Source: UBA7887 sp964408735 (lineage in GTDB: Bacteria; Pseudomonadota; Alphaproteobacteria; UBA7887). Taken from it: a stretch of DNA of 18,262 nucleotides. The stretch's first letter is position 1, and each line of letters begins with the position of its first letter. Below are positions 6,024-13,754 of the stretch, piece after piece. The stretch is taken from the NCBI GenBank assembly GCA_964408735.1, contig CAYPAX010000092.1, positions 1 to 18,262 of the forward strand. Direction: 5' to 3'. The notes under the pieces are model-generated. The model saw nothing but the letters and a program-made list of their open reading frames with translations. It had not been told where the DNA came from and ran no database searches. The position numbers and the translations under genes are program-made.

Positions 6024-7550
6024 ATGGACCCGCTTCCCTTCTCCAACCCCGAAGACGAGCCCGCAGGCGGCTCGGATGCGCTTGGCGCGCGCAGCCTGCC
6101 GCAAAATATAGAGGCGGAGCAGGCGCTGCTGGGCGCGTTGCTGATCGACAATGCGGCCTACGATCCGGTTTCGGTGTTTCTCGAGCCCGAGCACTTCTAT
6201 GTGCCTGTGCATGCACGGATTTACGAGGCCGCGCGCGATCTCATCGTGCGCGGCCAGATCGCCAACCCGGTCACCCTGAAGTCCTATTTCGAGGCCGACG
6301 AGGGACTCGCCGATATCGGCGGCGCGCAGTATCTGGCGCGCCTTGCCGGGGCGGCGGCGAGCATCATCAATGCGCGCGACTACGGCCAGGTGATTCGCGA
6401 CCTGAGTGTTCGCCGCAGTCTCATCCATATCGGCGAGGACGTGGTCAATGTGGCCTACGATCCGCGCGTCGAGGACAGCGCCGGCTCGCTGATCGAGACC
6501 GCCGAATCGCGCCTCTACGAACTCGCCGAGACCGGCCGCGACGAAGGCGGCTTCAAGTCCTTCTCCACGGCACTGACCGAAGCCGTGGCAAGCGCCGAGG
6601 CCGCCTACAAGCGCGACGGCCAGCTCTCGGGTGTCGCCAGCGGTCTGATCGACCTCGACAACCTGCTCGGCGGCCTGCACCCCTCGGACCTTCTGATCCT
6701 CGCCGGGCGGCCGTCCATGGGCAAGACGGCGCTGGCCACCAACATCGCCTTCCATGCCGCCAAGAGCTTTCGCAGCGAGCCCGATGCCACCGGCAAGCTG
6801 CAGCCGGTCGATGGCGCCGTGGTCGGCTTCTTCTCGCTGGAAATGTCGGCCGAGCAGTTGGCCGGGCGCATCCTGGCCGAGGTCTCGGGCATTCGCTCGG
6901 ACCATATCCGCCGCGGCAAGATGTCGAACGACGAATTCATGCAGCTGGTCAAGGCCAGCCGCGACGTGTCGTCGGCACCGATGTTCATCGACGACACGCC
7001 GGCGCTCAGCGTTGCCGCGCTGCGCACCCGCGCCCGCCGCCTCAAGCGTACCCATGGGCTGTCGCTGCTGGTGATCGACTATTTGCAGCTCATGCGGCCC
7101 AACCGGCGCCACGACAATCGGGTGCAGGAGATTTCCGAGATCACCCAGGGCCTGAAGGCGCTGGCGAAGGAGCTCGACCTGCCGGTGATCGCGTTGTCGC
7201 AGCTGAGCCGCGCGGTGGAGCAGCGCGAGGACAAGCGGCCGCAGCTTTCGGACCTGCGCGAATCGGGCACCATCGAGCAGGACTCCGACGTGGTCATGTT
7301 CGTCTATCGGGACGAATATTACCTGGAACGCGCCGAGCCCCAGCAGCGCCAGGAGGAATCGCGCGAGCGCTTCGACCAGCGCTACGATACCTGGCAGCAA
7401 CGCTTCGAATCCGCCAAGGGCCTTGCCGACGTCATCATCGCCAAGCAGCGACATGGGCCGATCGGCAACGTCAAGCTGCGCTTCGAGGCCGAGACTACGA
7501 GCTTCTCAAGCTATGCCCAATCGGCCCGGCTGCCGGAGCAGACCTTGTGA
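6024..7550 (+). CDS. dnaB: Replicative DNA helicase DnaB
   Basis: Hexameric 5'-3' helicase that unwinds DNA at the replication fork and recruits primase. The 508 residues show the N-terminal domain beginning at LPQNIEAEQALLGALL (about 25-40), a linker region near 175-200, and the RecA-like C-terminal domain. Motifs are GVASGLIDLDNLLGG (203-217), Walker A GRPSMGKT (228-235), FFSLEMS (269-275), Walker B LLVIDYLQLM (348-357), ALSQLSRAVEQR (390-401) with the DnaB motif RPQLSDLRESGTIEQD (405-420), and KQRHGPIG (474-481). There is no intein. The ATG at 6024 lies in the right arm of an inverted repeat and has only a weak Shine-Dalgarno (GGAG at 6007-6010, 13 bases away). The stop overlaps the alr start by four bases. 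Confidence 0.97.
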   Translation: MDPLPFSNPEDEPAGGSDALGARSLPQNIEAEQALLGALLIDNAAYDPVSVFLEPEHFYVPVHARIYEAARDLIVRGQIANPVTLKSYFEADEGLADIGGAQYLARLAGAAASIINARDYGQVIRDLSVRRSLIHIGEDVVNVAYDPRVEDSAGSLIETAESRLYELAETGRDEGGFKSFSTALTEAVASAEAAYKRDGQLSGVASGLIDLDNLLGGLHPSDLLILAGRPSMGKTALATNIAFHAAKSFRSEPDATGKLQPVDGAVVGFFSLEMSAEQLAGRILAEVSGIRSDHIRRGKMSNDEFMQLVKASRDVSSAPMFIDDTPALSVAALRTRARRLKRTHGLSLLVIDYLQLMRPNRRHDNRVQEISEITQGLKALAKELDLPVIALSQLSRAVEQREDKRPQLSDLRESGTIEQDSDVVMFVYRDEYYLERAEPQQRQEESRERFDQRYDTWQQRFESAKGLADVIIAKQRHGPIGNVKLRFEAETTSFSSYAQSARLPEQTL

Positions 7551-8680
7551 CAGCAGGCGGCGGGCAGCCTGCCGATGCCCGGCTAATCATTGATCTGGCG
7601 GCGATCCGCCGCAATTGGCTCGAGATCAAGAGCCGCGTTCCGGCGACGACCCGCACTGCAGCGGTAGTCAAGGCGGATGCCTATGGTCTCGGGGTGGTGC
7701 AGGTGGCACCCGCCTTGGCCGCTGCGGGCTGCGAGGATTTCTTCGTTGCCACCCTCGACGAAGGCCTGGGCTTGCGCGGCATATTGCCCGAGGCGGCTAT
7801 CACCGTCCTCAACGGTAGCCCCGCCGGCTGCGAGGCCGAGCTTGTGGCGGCGAACCTGCAGCCTGCGTTGAACGATCTTGGCGCCATCGAGCGCTGGGCG
7901 GAGCAAGCGCGCGGCATGGAAACGCCGCTGCCGGCCGTCATTCACCTCGATACGGGCATGGCCCGGCTCGGTCTGTCGCCGGGCGAGGTGGCGCGGCTCG
8001 CCGATGCGCCCGATCGCCTGGCCGGGCTTAGACCAGCGCTTGTCATGAGCCACCTTGCCTGTGCCGATGCTGCCGGCCACCCCATGAACGGCGAGCAGCT
8101 CGCCCGCTTCCGCATCTTGCGCCAAAGCCTGCCGGCGATGCCCGCCAGTCTCGCCGCCTCGTCGGGTGTCCTTCTCGGGCCCGACTACGCTTTCGACCTG
8201 GTCCGCCCCGGCGCCGCGCTCTACGGCATCAACCCGACCCCGGGCGAGGCCAATCCGATGGCCGAGGCCGTGCGCCTGGAAGCGCGAATCGTGGCGCTGC
8301 GCGAGATTGACGCGCCCCAGAGCGTTGGCTACGGTGCCGCCTATCGCGCGTCCGGCAAGACCCGGATCGCAACTGTTCCGATCGGCTACGCGGATGGCTA
8401 TCCGCGGGCCCTCGGCAACCAGGCGAGTGGCTTTCTCGCCAACGGCGACGCGGTGTCGCCGCCTTTGCCGGTGGTGGGCCGGATATCGATGGACCTTGTC
8501 ACGTTGGACGTTAGCGCATTGCCGTCGGAGCAGGCCCGGATCGGCACCGCGATCACCCTAATCGGCGGCGTACGCACGCTCGATGCACTTGCTGCCGAGG
8601 CCGGAACCATCGGTTACGAACTGTTGGTCAGGCTGGGGCGCCGCATCCCGCGCGTCTATCTGGCGGGGGGAGCCGCGTGA
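7547..8680 (+). CDS. alr: Alanine racemase
   Basis: PLP enzyme that interconverts L- and D-alanine, supplying D-alanine for peptidoglycan. The 377 residues match the family. The N-terminal TIM barrel carries the PLP lysine, Lys42 in AVVKADAYGLG; HLDTGMARLG (133-142) and MSHLACAD (167-174) follow. The C-terminal beta domain has the catalytic-tyrosine motif VGYGAAY (260-266), PIGYADGYPR (278-287) and the GRISMD segment (311-316). The start is a GTG within the dnaB stop (GTGA), so translation is probably coupled to dnaB. The dnaB-alr order is common in alphaproteobacteria and suggests the biosynthetic Alr, not a catabolic DadX, although a DadA-like gene sits just upstream of dnaB. Confidence 0.95.
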   Translation: MTAGGGQPADARLIIDLAAIRRNWLEIKSRVPATTRTAAVVKADAYGLGVVQVAPALAAAGCEDFFVATLDEGLGLRGILPEAAITVLNGSPAGCEAELVAANLQPALNDLGAIERWAEQARGMETPLPAVIHLDTGMARLGLSPGEVARLADAPDRLAGLRPALVMSHLACADAAGHPMNGEQLARFRILRQSLPAMPASLAASSGVLLGPDYAFDLVRPGAALYGINPTPGEANPMAEAVRLEARIVALREIDAPQSVGYGAAYRASGKTRIATVPIGYADGYPRALGNQASGFLANGDAVSPPLPVVGRISMDLVTLDVSALPSEQARIGTAITLIGGVRTLDALAAEAGTIGYELLVRLGRRIPRVYLAGGAA

Positions 8681-9450
8681 ACCCGCTGGCCCTGATCGGG
8701 CGCGTCTTCCTCGCCTTCATGGCCACCACGGGGCGGGTGGTGATGTTCACCGGCAGCGGCCTCGGCCACTGCGTGCGGCCGCCGCTCTATCCGCGCCTCG
8801 TGCTGCGCCAGATGATCGATATCGGCTATTACTCGCTGCCCGTCGTCGGCATGACAGGGCTGTTCGCGGGCATGGTCCTCGCCCTGCAAAGCTATACGGG
8901 CTTCAGCCGCTTCAGCGCCGAGAGCGCGATCCCCACCGTGGTGGTCATCTCCATTACCCGCGAGCTCGGGCCGGTGCTGACCGGGCTGATGGTGGCCGGG
9001 CGCATCGGCGCCTCGATGGCTGCCGAGATCGGCACCATGCGGGTGACCGAGCAGATCGATGCCCTGGTCACGCTGTCGACCAATCCGATGAAATATCTCG
9101 TCGCGCCGCGCATCATCGCCGGCGTGACCATGCTGCCGCTCTTGGTCATGGTCGCCGACATCATCGGCGTCATGGGCGGCTATCTGGTCGGCGTCAACAA
9201 GCTCGGCTTCAACGGCGCCACCTACATCAGCAACACCTGGCAGAACCTGGAGACGATGGATGTGGTCTCGGGCCTCGTCAAGGCCGCCAGCTTCGGGCTG
9301 ATCATCTCCGTCATGGGCTGCTATCACGGCTATCAGTCGCGTGGCGGCGCGCAAGGGGTCGGCAGCGCGACCACCAACGCCGTGGTCTCGGCCTCGATCC
9401 TGATCCTGGTCGCCAACTACTGCCTGACCGAGGCGTTCTTCGCGAAATGA
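8677..9450 (+). CDS. mlaE: MlaE-family lipid-transport ABC permease
   Basis: Inner-membrane permease of the MlaE (DUF140) family, which with an ATPase and MCE proteins moves phospholipids between inner and outer membranes. The 257 residues carry the family hallmark between about 95 and 130: RELGPVLTGLMVAGRIGAS followed by AAEIGTMRVTEQIDAL. Hydrophobic segments lie near 50-72, 84-108, 145-172, 200-215 and 235-250, with an amphipathic N-terminal stretch. The GTG start overlaps the alr stop by four bases, and its own stop overlaps the ATPase ATG by four, implying coupled translation. No MCE-domain (mlaD), mlaC or mlaB gene is adjacent. The symbol reflects family membership; the cargo is not shown. 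Confidence 0.88.
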   Translation: MNPLALIGRVFLAFMATTGRVVMFTGSGLGHCVRPPLYPRLVLRQMIDIGYYSLPVVGMTGLFAGMVLALQSYTGFSRFSAESAIPTVVVISITRELGPVLTGLMVAGRIGASMAAEIGTMRVTEQIDALVTLSTNPMKYLVAPRIIAGVTMLPLLVMVADIIGVMGGYLVGVNKLGFNGATYISNTWQNLETMDVVSGLVKAASFGLIISVMGCYHGYQSRGGAQGVGSATTNAVVSASILILVANYCLTEAFFAK

Positions 9451-10223
9451 GCACGACGCCCAAGATCGAGCTGATCGACGTCCATATGCGCTTCGGCGAC
9501 AAGGTGGTACTCGACGGCGTCGACCTCGTCGTCGAGGCAGGCGAATCGATGGTCGTGATCGGCGGCTCCGGCGTCGGCAAGTCGGTCACCCTGAAGATCG
9601 TGCTCGGCCTGCTCACTCCGACCTCCGGGCGGGTGCTGGTGGACGGCCAGGACGTCACTCGCATCTCCGGGCGCGAGCGCGAGGCGGTCAATCGCAAATT
9701 CGGCATGCTGTTCCAGGGCGCCGCCCTGTTCGATTCGCTGAGCGTGTGGCAGAACGTCGCCTTCTCGCTGATCCAGGGCCAGGGCGTCGAGCACGAGGCC
9801 GCGCGCAAGATCGCCTTCGAGAAATTGGCCGCCGTCGGCCTCGGCGACGACGTGGCGGCGCTCTATCCGGACGAGCTTTCCGGCGGCATGAAGAAGCGCG
9901 TGGCGCTGGCCCGCGCCATCGCCGCCGAGCCCGAGATCATCTTTTTCGACGAGCCCACCACCGGGCTCGATCCGATCATGGCCGACGTCATCGACGCCCT
10001 GATCGTCAAATGCGTGCGCGACCTCGGCGCCACGGCACTCTCGATCACCCACGACATGATCAGCGCCCGGCGCATCGCCGACCGCGTCGCCATGCTCCAC
10101 AAGGGCAAGATCATCTGGACCGGCCCCATTGCCGATATCGACGACAGCGGCAACGCCTTCGTCGACCAGTTCGTCAACGGCAGCGCCGAAGGCCCCATCC
10201 AGATGGAAGTGCGGGCGCTCTGA
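9447..10223 (+). CDS. mlaF: MlaF-family lipid-transport ABC ATP-binding protein
   Basis: Cytoplasmic ATPase expected to drive the MlaE-like permease encoded just upstream. The 258 residues contain Walker A GGSGVGKS (39-46), the Q-loop Gln90 in MLFQGAALFDSL (88-99, a stretch typical of MlaF-type ATPases), the signature LSGGM (144-148), Walker B IIFFDEP (164-170), the D-loop in TTGLDP (171-176) and the switch His202. The catalytic set is complete. The ATG at 9447 overlaps the permease stop (ATGA); a much longer in-frame reading from 8583 is rejected because it would run through alr and mlaE. A role in outer-membrane lipid asymmetry is family knowledge, not proven here. Confidence 0.9.
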   Translation: MSTTPKIELIDVHMRFGDKVVLDGVDLVVEAGESMVVIGGSGVGKSVTLKIVLGLLTPTSGRVLVDGQDVTRISGREREAVNRKFGMLFQGAALFDSLSVWQNVAFSLIQGQGVEHEAARKIAFEKLAAVGLGDDVAALYPDELSGGMKKRVALARAIAAEPEIIFFDEPTTGLDPIMADVIDALIVKCVRDLGATALSITHDMISARRIADRVAMLHKGKIIWTGPIADIDDSGNAFVDQFVNGSAEGPIQMEVRAL

Positions 10224-10227
10224 GGCC

Positions 10228-11595
10228 ATGGCCCGTGCCGCACCCGTATTCACCTGCCAGGCCTGCGGCGCGGTGCACGCCAAGTGGGCCGGGCGCTGCG
10301 ACGCCTGCGACGCCTGGAACACCCTGGTCGAGGAGGCCCCGGCACAAAGCCCGCCCAAGGGCCTCAAGGGCGGCGGCGGCACGCGGCTTGCCCTCGAAGC
10401 GCTTTCCGCGCCGAGCCGCGAGACACCGCGGCGCGCCATCGGCATCGGCGAGCTGGACCGGGTGTTCGGCGGCGGCCTGGTGGCGGGCTCGGCCATTCTG
10501 ATCGGCGGCGATCCCGGCATCGGCAAATCGACCCTGCTGTTGCAGGCGGCCGGCGCGCTGGCCAAGGGCGGCGCCAGTGCGGTCTACGTCTCGGGCGAGG
10601 AATCGGCCGATCAGGTGCGCCTGCGGGCGAACCGGCTGGGCTTGAGCGAGGCGCCGGTATCGCTGGCCTCGGCCACCAGCGTGCGCGATATCCTGGCCAC
10701 CCTGGATAGCGATGCGCCCGACGTTCTGATCATCGATTCGATCCAGACCATGTATGTGGACTCCCTCGAATCCGCCCCCGGTACGGTGGCCCAGGTGCGC
10801 GCCAGCGCCCAGGAGCTGATCCGCCTCGCCAAGAGGCGCGGCAGCGTCGTGCTGCTGGTCGGCCATGTCACCAAGGAGGGCCAGATCGCCGGCCCGCGGG
10901 TGCTCGAGCATATGGTCGACACGGTGCTCTATTTCGAGGGCGAGCGCGGCCACCAGTTCCGCATATTGCGCGCAGTGAAGAACCGCTTCGGCGCTACCGA
11001 CGAGATCGGCGTCTTCGAGATGACCGATGCCGGCCTCGGCGAGGTTACCAATCCCTCCGCCCTGTTCCTGGCAGAGCGCGAGACGCCGGTCTCGGGCGCC
11101 GCGGTATTCGCGGGCATGGAGGGCACGCGGCCGATGCTGGTGGAGATCGAGGCCCTGGTCTCGCCGTCACCGCTGGGAACACCACGCCGTGCAGTGGTAG
11201 GCTGGGATTCGGCGCGCCTGGCGATGATCCTCGCGGTGCTCGAAACGCGCTGCGGCCTTGCCGTCGGCGCCAACGATGTGTATCTCAACGTCGCCGGGGG
11301 CTTACGGGTCTCGGAGCCGGCCGCGGATTTGGCCGTGGTGGCGGCGTTGGTGTCCTCGCTGGGAGACCGCCCGGTGCCGGAGAGAACCGTGGCCTTTGGC
11401 GAGATCGGCCTGTCGGGAGAGGTAAGACCGGTGGCGCATACCGAAGCAAGGCTGAGAGAGGCGTCGAAACTGGGCTTCACGCGGGCCCTGATGCCGCCGC
11501 CGCGCGGCAGCATCGCCGCCGGCATGGCATGCATCGAGATCGCGCGTCTGCCGGACATCGTTCAGCAACTTGCCGACGTGTCGGACCTAACGTAG
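10228..11595 (+). CDS. radA: DNA repair protein RadA (Sms)
   Basis: RadA is a RecA-related ATPase and helicase that promotes branch migration during recombinational repair. With the ATG at 10228 it has 455 residues, the family norm. It opens with a four-cysteine zinc finger (Cys10, Cys13, Cys24, Cys27). The RecA-like core has Walker A GGDPGIGKST (93-102), SGEES (122-126), Walker B VLIIDSIQTMY (166-176) and the RadA-specific KNRFG (251-255). A Lon-protease-like domain occupies about 310-450, with GEIGLSGEVRPV (391-402). The earlier in-frame start at 10129 is rejected because it lies inside mlaF and precedes the zinc finger. The gap to mlaF is four bases, so it is likely in the same transcript. 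Confidence 0.96.
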   Translation: MARAAPVFTCQACGAVHAKWAGRCDACDAWNTLVEEAPAQSPPKGLKGGGGTRLALEALSAPSRETPRRAIGIGELDRVFGGGLVAGSAILIGGDPGIGKSTLLLQAAGALAKGGASAVYVSGEESADQVRLRANRLGLSEAPVSLASATSVRDILATLDSDAPDVLIIDSIQTMYVDSLESAPGTVAQVRASAQELIRLAKRRGSVVLLVGHVTKEGQIAGPRVLEHMVDTVLYFEGERGHQFRILRAVKNRFGATDEIGVFEMTDAGLGEVTNPSALFLAERETPVSGAAVFAGMEGTRPMLVEIEALVSPSPLGTPRRAVVGWDSARLAMILAVLETRCGLAVGANDVYLNVAGGLRVSEPAADLAVVAALVSSLGDRPVPERTVAFGEIGLSGEVRPVAHTEARLREASKLGFTRALMPPPRGSIAAGMACIEIARLPDIVQQLADVSDLT

Positions 11596-11608
11596 CGGGC
11601 AGGGGATC

Positions 11609-12289
11609 ATGGAAACGGTAGGTTGGACCGATTTGGCCGTAGCCGGCATTGTCCTGGTATCGGCGATCTTTGCCTTCTATCGCGGTTTCGTGCGCGAGGT
11701 GCTGGCGATCGCCGGCTGGGTCGGTGCGGCGGTGTTCGCGGTCTATTTCTTCGACGATGCGCGCCCCTACGTGGCCCAATACCTGCCCGACGAGCTGCTC
11801 ATCAACATCGCCACCGGCGCGGGGCTGTTTCTCGGCTCCCTGGTGGTGTTCTGGCTCGCCATCCACCTCATCGTCACCCGTGTCAAGGCCAGCGCCCTGA
11901 GCGCCCTCGACCGCTCACTGGGCTTTCTCTTCGGCATCGCCCGCGGCGTCATCGTGGTCGCCGTCGCCTTCATCGCCGGCGAGAAGCTGATCTGGAACGA
12001 GGACGGGGATGCCCGCCCCGAATGGCTGGAAAGTGCCCGCAGCCTGCCGTTGATCGAATATACGGCAAGGCGAATGACGGCATTCATCCCCGAAGAATGG
12101 GATTTCCCGGTCGACGATCTGATGCCGGCGACGCCGGAGGAGCTGGCGCTGCCGCCAGTGGCGCCTGCGGACACGCCGCCTGAGGATCCCGGTTACAGCG
12201 ACGAGGAACGGGCGCTGCTGGATCGCGCGAGCGAGGCGCCGGCGGCCGAGGGCACGGCGCCCGAAGCCGCGACAAGCCCGAGCGAATAG
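11609..12289 (+). CDS. cvpA: CvpA family inner-membrane protein
   Basis: CvpA is a small polytopic inner-membrane protein, named for colicin V production and commonly found next to purF; its molecular function is still unclear, with envelope-related effects reported. The 226 residues have four hydrophobic segments (about 8-25, 30-48, 64-90 and 102-123) and the family's conserved FYRGFVREVLAIAGWVGA (23-40) and DRSLGFLFGIARG (101-113). A hydrophilic, Pro/Glu/Ala-rich tail of about 95 residues follows, including DPGYSDEERALLDR, a stretch I recall in other alphaproteobacterial CvpA tails. The gene starts 13 bases after radA, with AGGGGA close to the ATG, and lies 10 bases before purF. Confidence 0.9.
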   Translation: METVGWTDLAVAGIVLVSAIFAFYRGFVREVLAIAGWVGAAVFAVYFFDDARPYVAQYLPDELLINIATGAGLFLGSLVVFWLAIHLIVTRVKASALSALDRSLGFLFGIARGVIVVAVAFIAGEKLIWNEDGDARPEWLESARSLPLIEYTARRMTAFIPEEWDFPVDDLMPATPEELALPPVAPADTPPEDPGYSDEERALLDRASEAPAAEGTAPEAATSPSE

Positions 12290-12299
12290 AGCGCCGCGC

Positions 12300-13754
12300 A
12301 TGCCCACCCGCCATCCCTGGGACGACGACAAACTCAGAGAAGAATGCGGCATATTCGGGGTCTATGGCCACCCGGAGGCGGGCGCCCACACCGCCCTCGG
12401 CCTGCACGCCCTGCAACACCGCGGCCAGGAAGCCTCCGGTATCGTCAGCTATGACGGCCGCGTCTTTCATGCCCATCGCGGCATGGGGCATGTGGGTGAC
12501 ATCTTTTCCGATCCGGCCGTGATGGCGCAGCTCGAGGGCGACAGCGCCATCGGGCACAATCGATACTCCACCCAGGGCGACACGGTGCTGCGCAACGTGC
12601 AGCCGATCTTCGCCGATCTTGCCGGCGGCGGCTTGGCCATTGCCCACAACGGCAATCTGACCAACGCGCTGGAAGTACGCCGCGAGCTGGTGCGCCGCGG
12701 CTGCATCTTCCAATCGACCATGGATTCCGAAGTCATCGTCCATTTGATCGCGACCAGCAGGGCGTCCGGCTTCATGAACCGCCTGGTCGACGCGCTGCGT
12801 CAGCTGCAGGGCGCCTATTCCCTGATCATGCTGACGGACCAGGCGATGATCGGCGTGCGCGACCGTTTCGGCGTCCGTCCGCTGACCATCGGCACGCTCG
12901 ACGGCGGCACCATCCTCACTTCGGAAAGCTGTGCCCTAGACATCATCGGCGCCAAGGCGCTGCGCGATGTCGAGCCCGGCGAGGTGGTGGTGATCGACAA
13001 GGCAGGCATGCGCTCCACCAAGCCCTTCCGCAGCGCCCATTCCCAGTTCTGCATCTTCGAATATATCTACTTCTCGCGCCCCGACAGCGTGGTCGAGGGC
13101 CGCGGCGTCTATACGGCGCGCAAGCGCATCGGGGCCGAGCTGGCGCGCGAGGCCGGCGTGCCTTGCGATCTGGTCGTGCCGGTGCCCGATTCCGGCGTGC
13201 CCGCGGCCATCGGCTATGCCGAGGAGGCGGGCGTGCCCTTCGAGCTCGGCATCATCCGCAACCACTATGTCGGGCGCACTTTCATCGAGCCCTCGGATTC
13301 GATCCGCCACCTCGGCGTCAAGCTCAAGCACAACGCCAACCGTGCCACCCTGGAAGGCAGGCGCGTGGTGCTGGTAGACGATTCCATCGTGCGCGGCACC
13401 ACTTCGACCAAGATCGTGCAGATGGTGCGCGAGGCCGGCGCCACCGAGGTGCATATGCGCATCGCCAGCCCGCCGACCACCCATTCCTGCTTCTACGGTG
13501 TCGACACGCCGAAACGCGAGGACCTGCTGGCCTCGCAAATGGATATCGAAGCGATGGCCGAGCATATCGGCGCCGACTCCGTCCGCTACATCACCATCGA
13601 CGGCCTTTATCGTGCCATGGGTGAGCCATCGCGCAATGGGGAACAGCCGCAATTCTGCGATGCTTGCTTCAGCGGCGAATACCCCATTCCCCTGGTCGAT
13701 CGCGACGGCGGCGAAGAATCCGCCCAGCTCTCGCTGCTCGCCGAGGGCGCCTGA
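12300..13754 (+). CDS. purF: Amidophosphoribosyltransferase PurF (iron-sulfur type)
   Basis: Catalyses the first committed step of purine synthesis: PRPP plus glutamine gives 5-phosphoribosylamine. The 484 residues include a 15-residue propeptide before Cys16 (EECGIFG), the N-terminal nucleophile of the glutaminase domain once processed. GHNRYST (85-91) and AHNGNL (115-120) complete that half. The phosphoribosyltransferase half has the PRPP loop VVLVDDSIVRGTTS (356-369). Four cysteines (Cys251 in CIFEYIYF, Cys397 in HSCFYG, Cys453 and Cys456 in CDAC) match the [4Fe-4S] ligands of the B. subtilis enzyme, so an oxygen-sensitive cluster-bearing form is expected, unlike E. coli PurF. The cvpA-purF order is classic. 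The stop is immediately followed by the GTG of the next gene. Confidence 0.97.
   Translation: MPTRHPWDDDKLREECGIFGVYGHPEAGAHTALGLHALQHRGQEASGIVSYDGRVFHAHRGMGHVGDIFSDPAVMAQLEGDSAIGHNRYSTQGDTVLRNVQPIFADLAGGGLAIAHNGNLTNALEVRRELVRRGCIFQSTMDSEVIVHLIATSRASGFMNRLVDALRQLQGAYSLIMLTDQAMIGVRDRFGVRPLTIGTLDGGTILTSESCALDIIGAKALRDVEPGEVVVIDKAGMRSTKPFRSAHSQFCIFEYIYFSRPDSVVEGRGVYTARKRIGAELAREAGVPCDLVVPVPDSGVPAAIGYAEEAGVPFELGIIRNHYVGRTFIEPSDSIRHLGVKLKHNANRATLEGRRVVLVDDSIVRGTTSTKIVQMVREAGATEVHMRIASPPTTHSCFYGVDTPKREDLLASQMDIEAMAEHIGADSVRYITIDGLYRAMGEPSRNGEQPQFCDACFSGEYPIPLVDRDGGEESAQLSLLAEGA

Noticed and set aside
5847..7454. 535-codon minus-strand frame opposite dnaB
   Set aside because: It covers the conserved DnaB core on the other strand and shows no family motif; a codon-bias shadow.
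6024..7550. Possible intein in DnaB
   Set aside because: Checked because dnaB is a common intein host; the RecA core is continuous and the protein has normal length.
8583..9446. Long in-frame extension of the MlaF reading frame through alr and mlaE
   Set aside because: The extension is out of frame with two clearly recognised proteins; the ATG at 9447 immediately precedes the conserved ATPase N-terminus.
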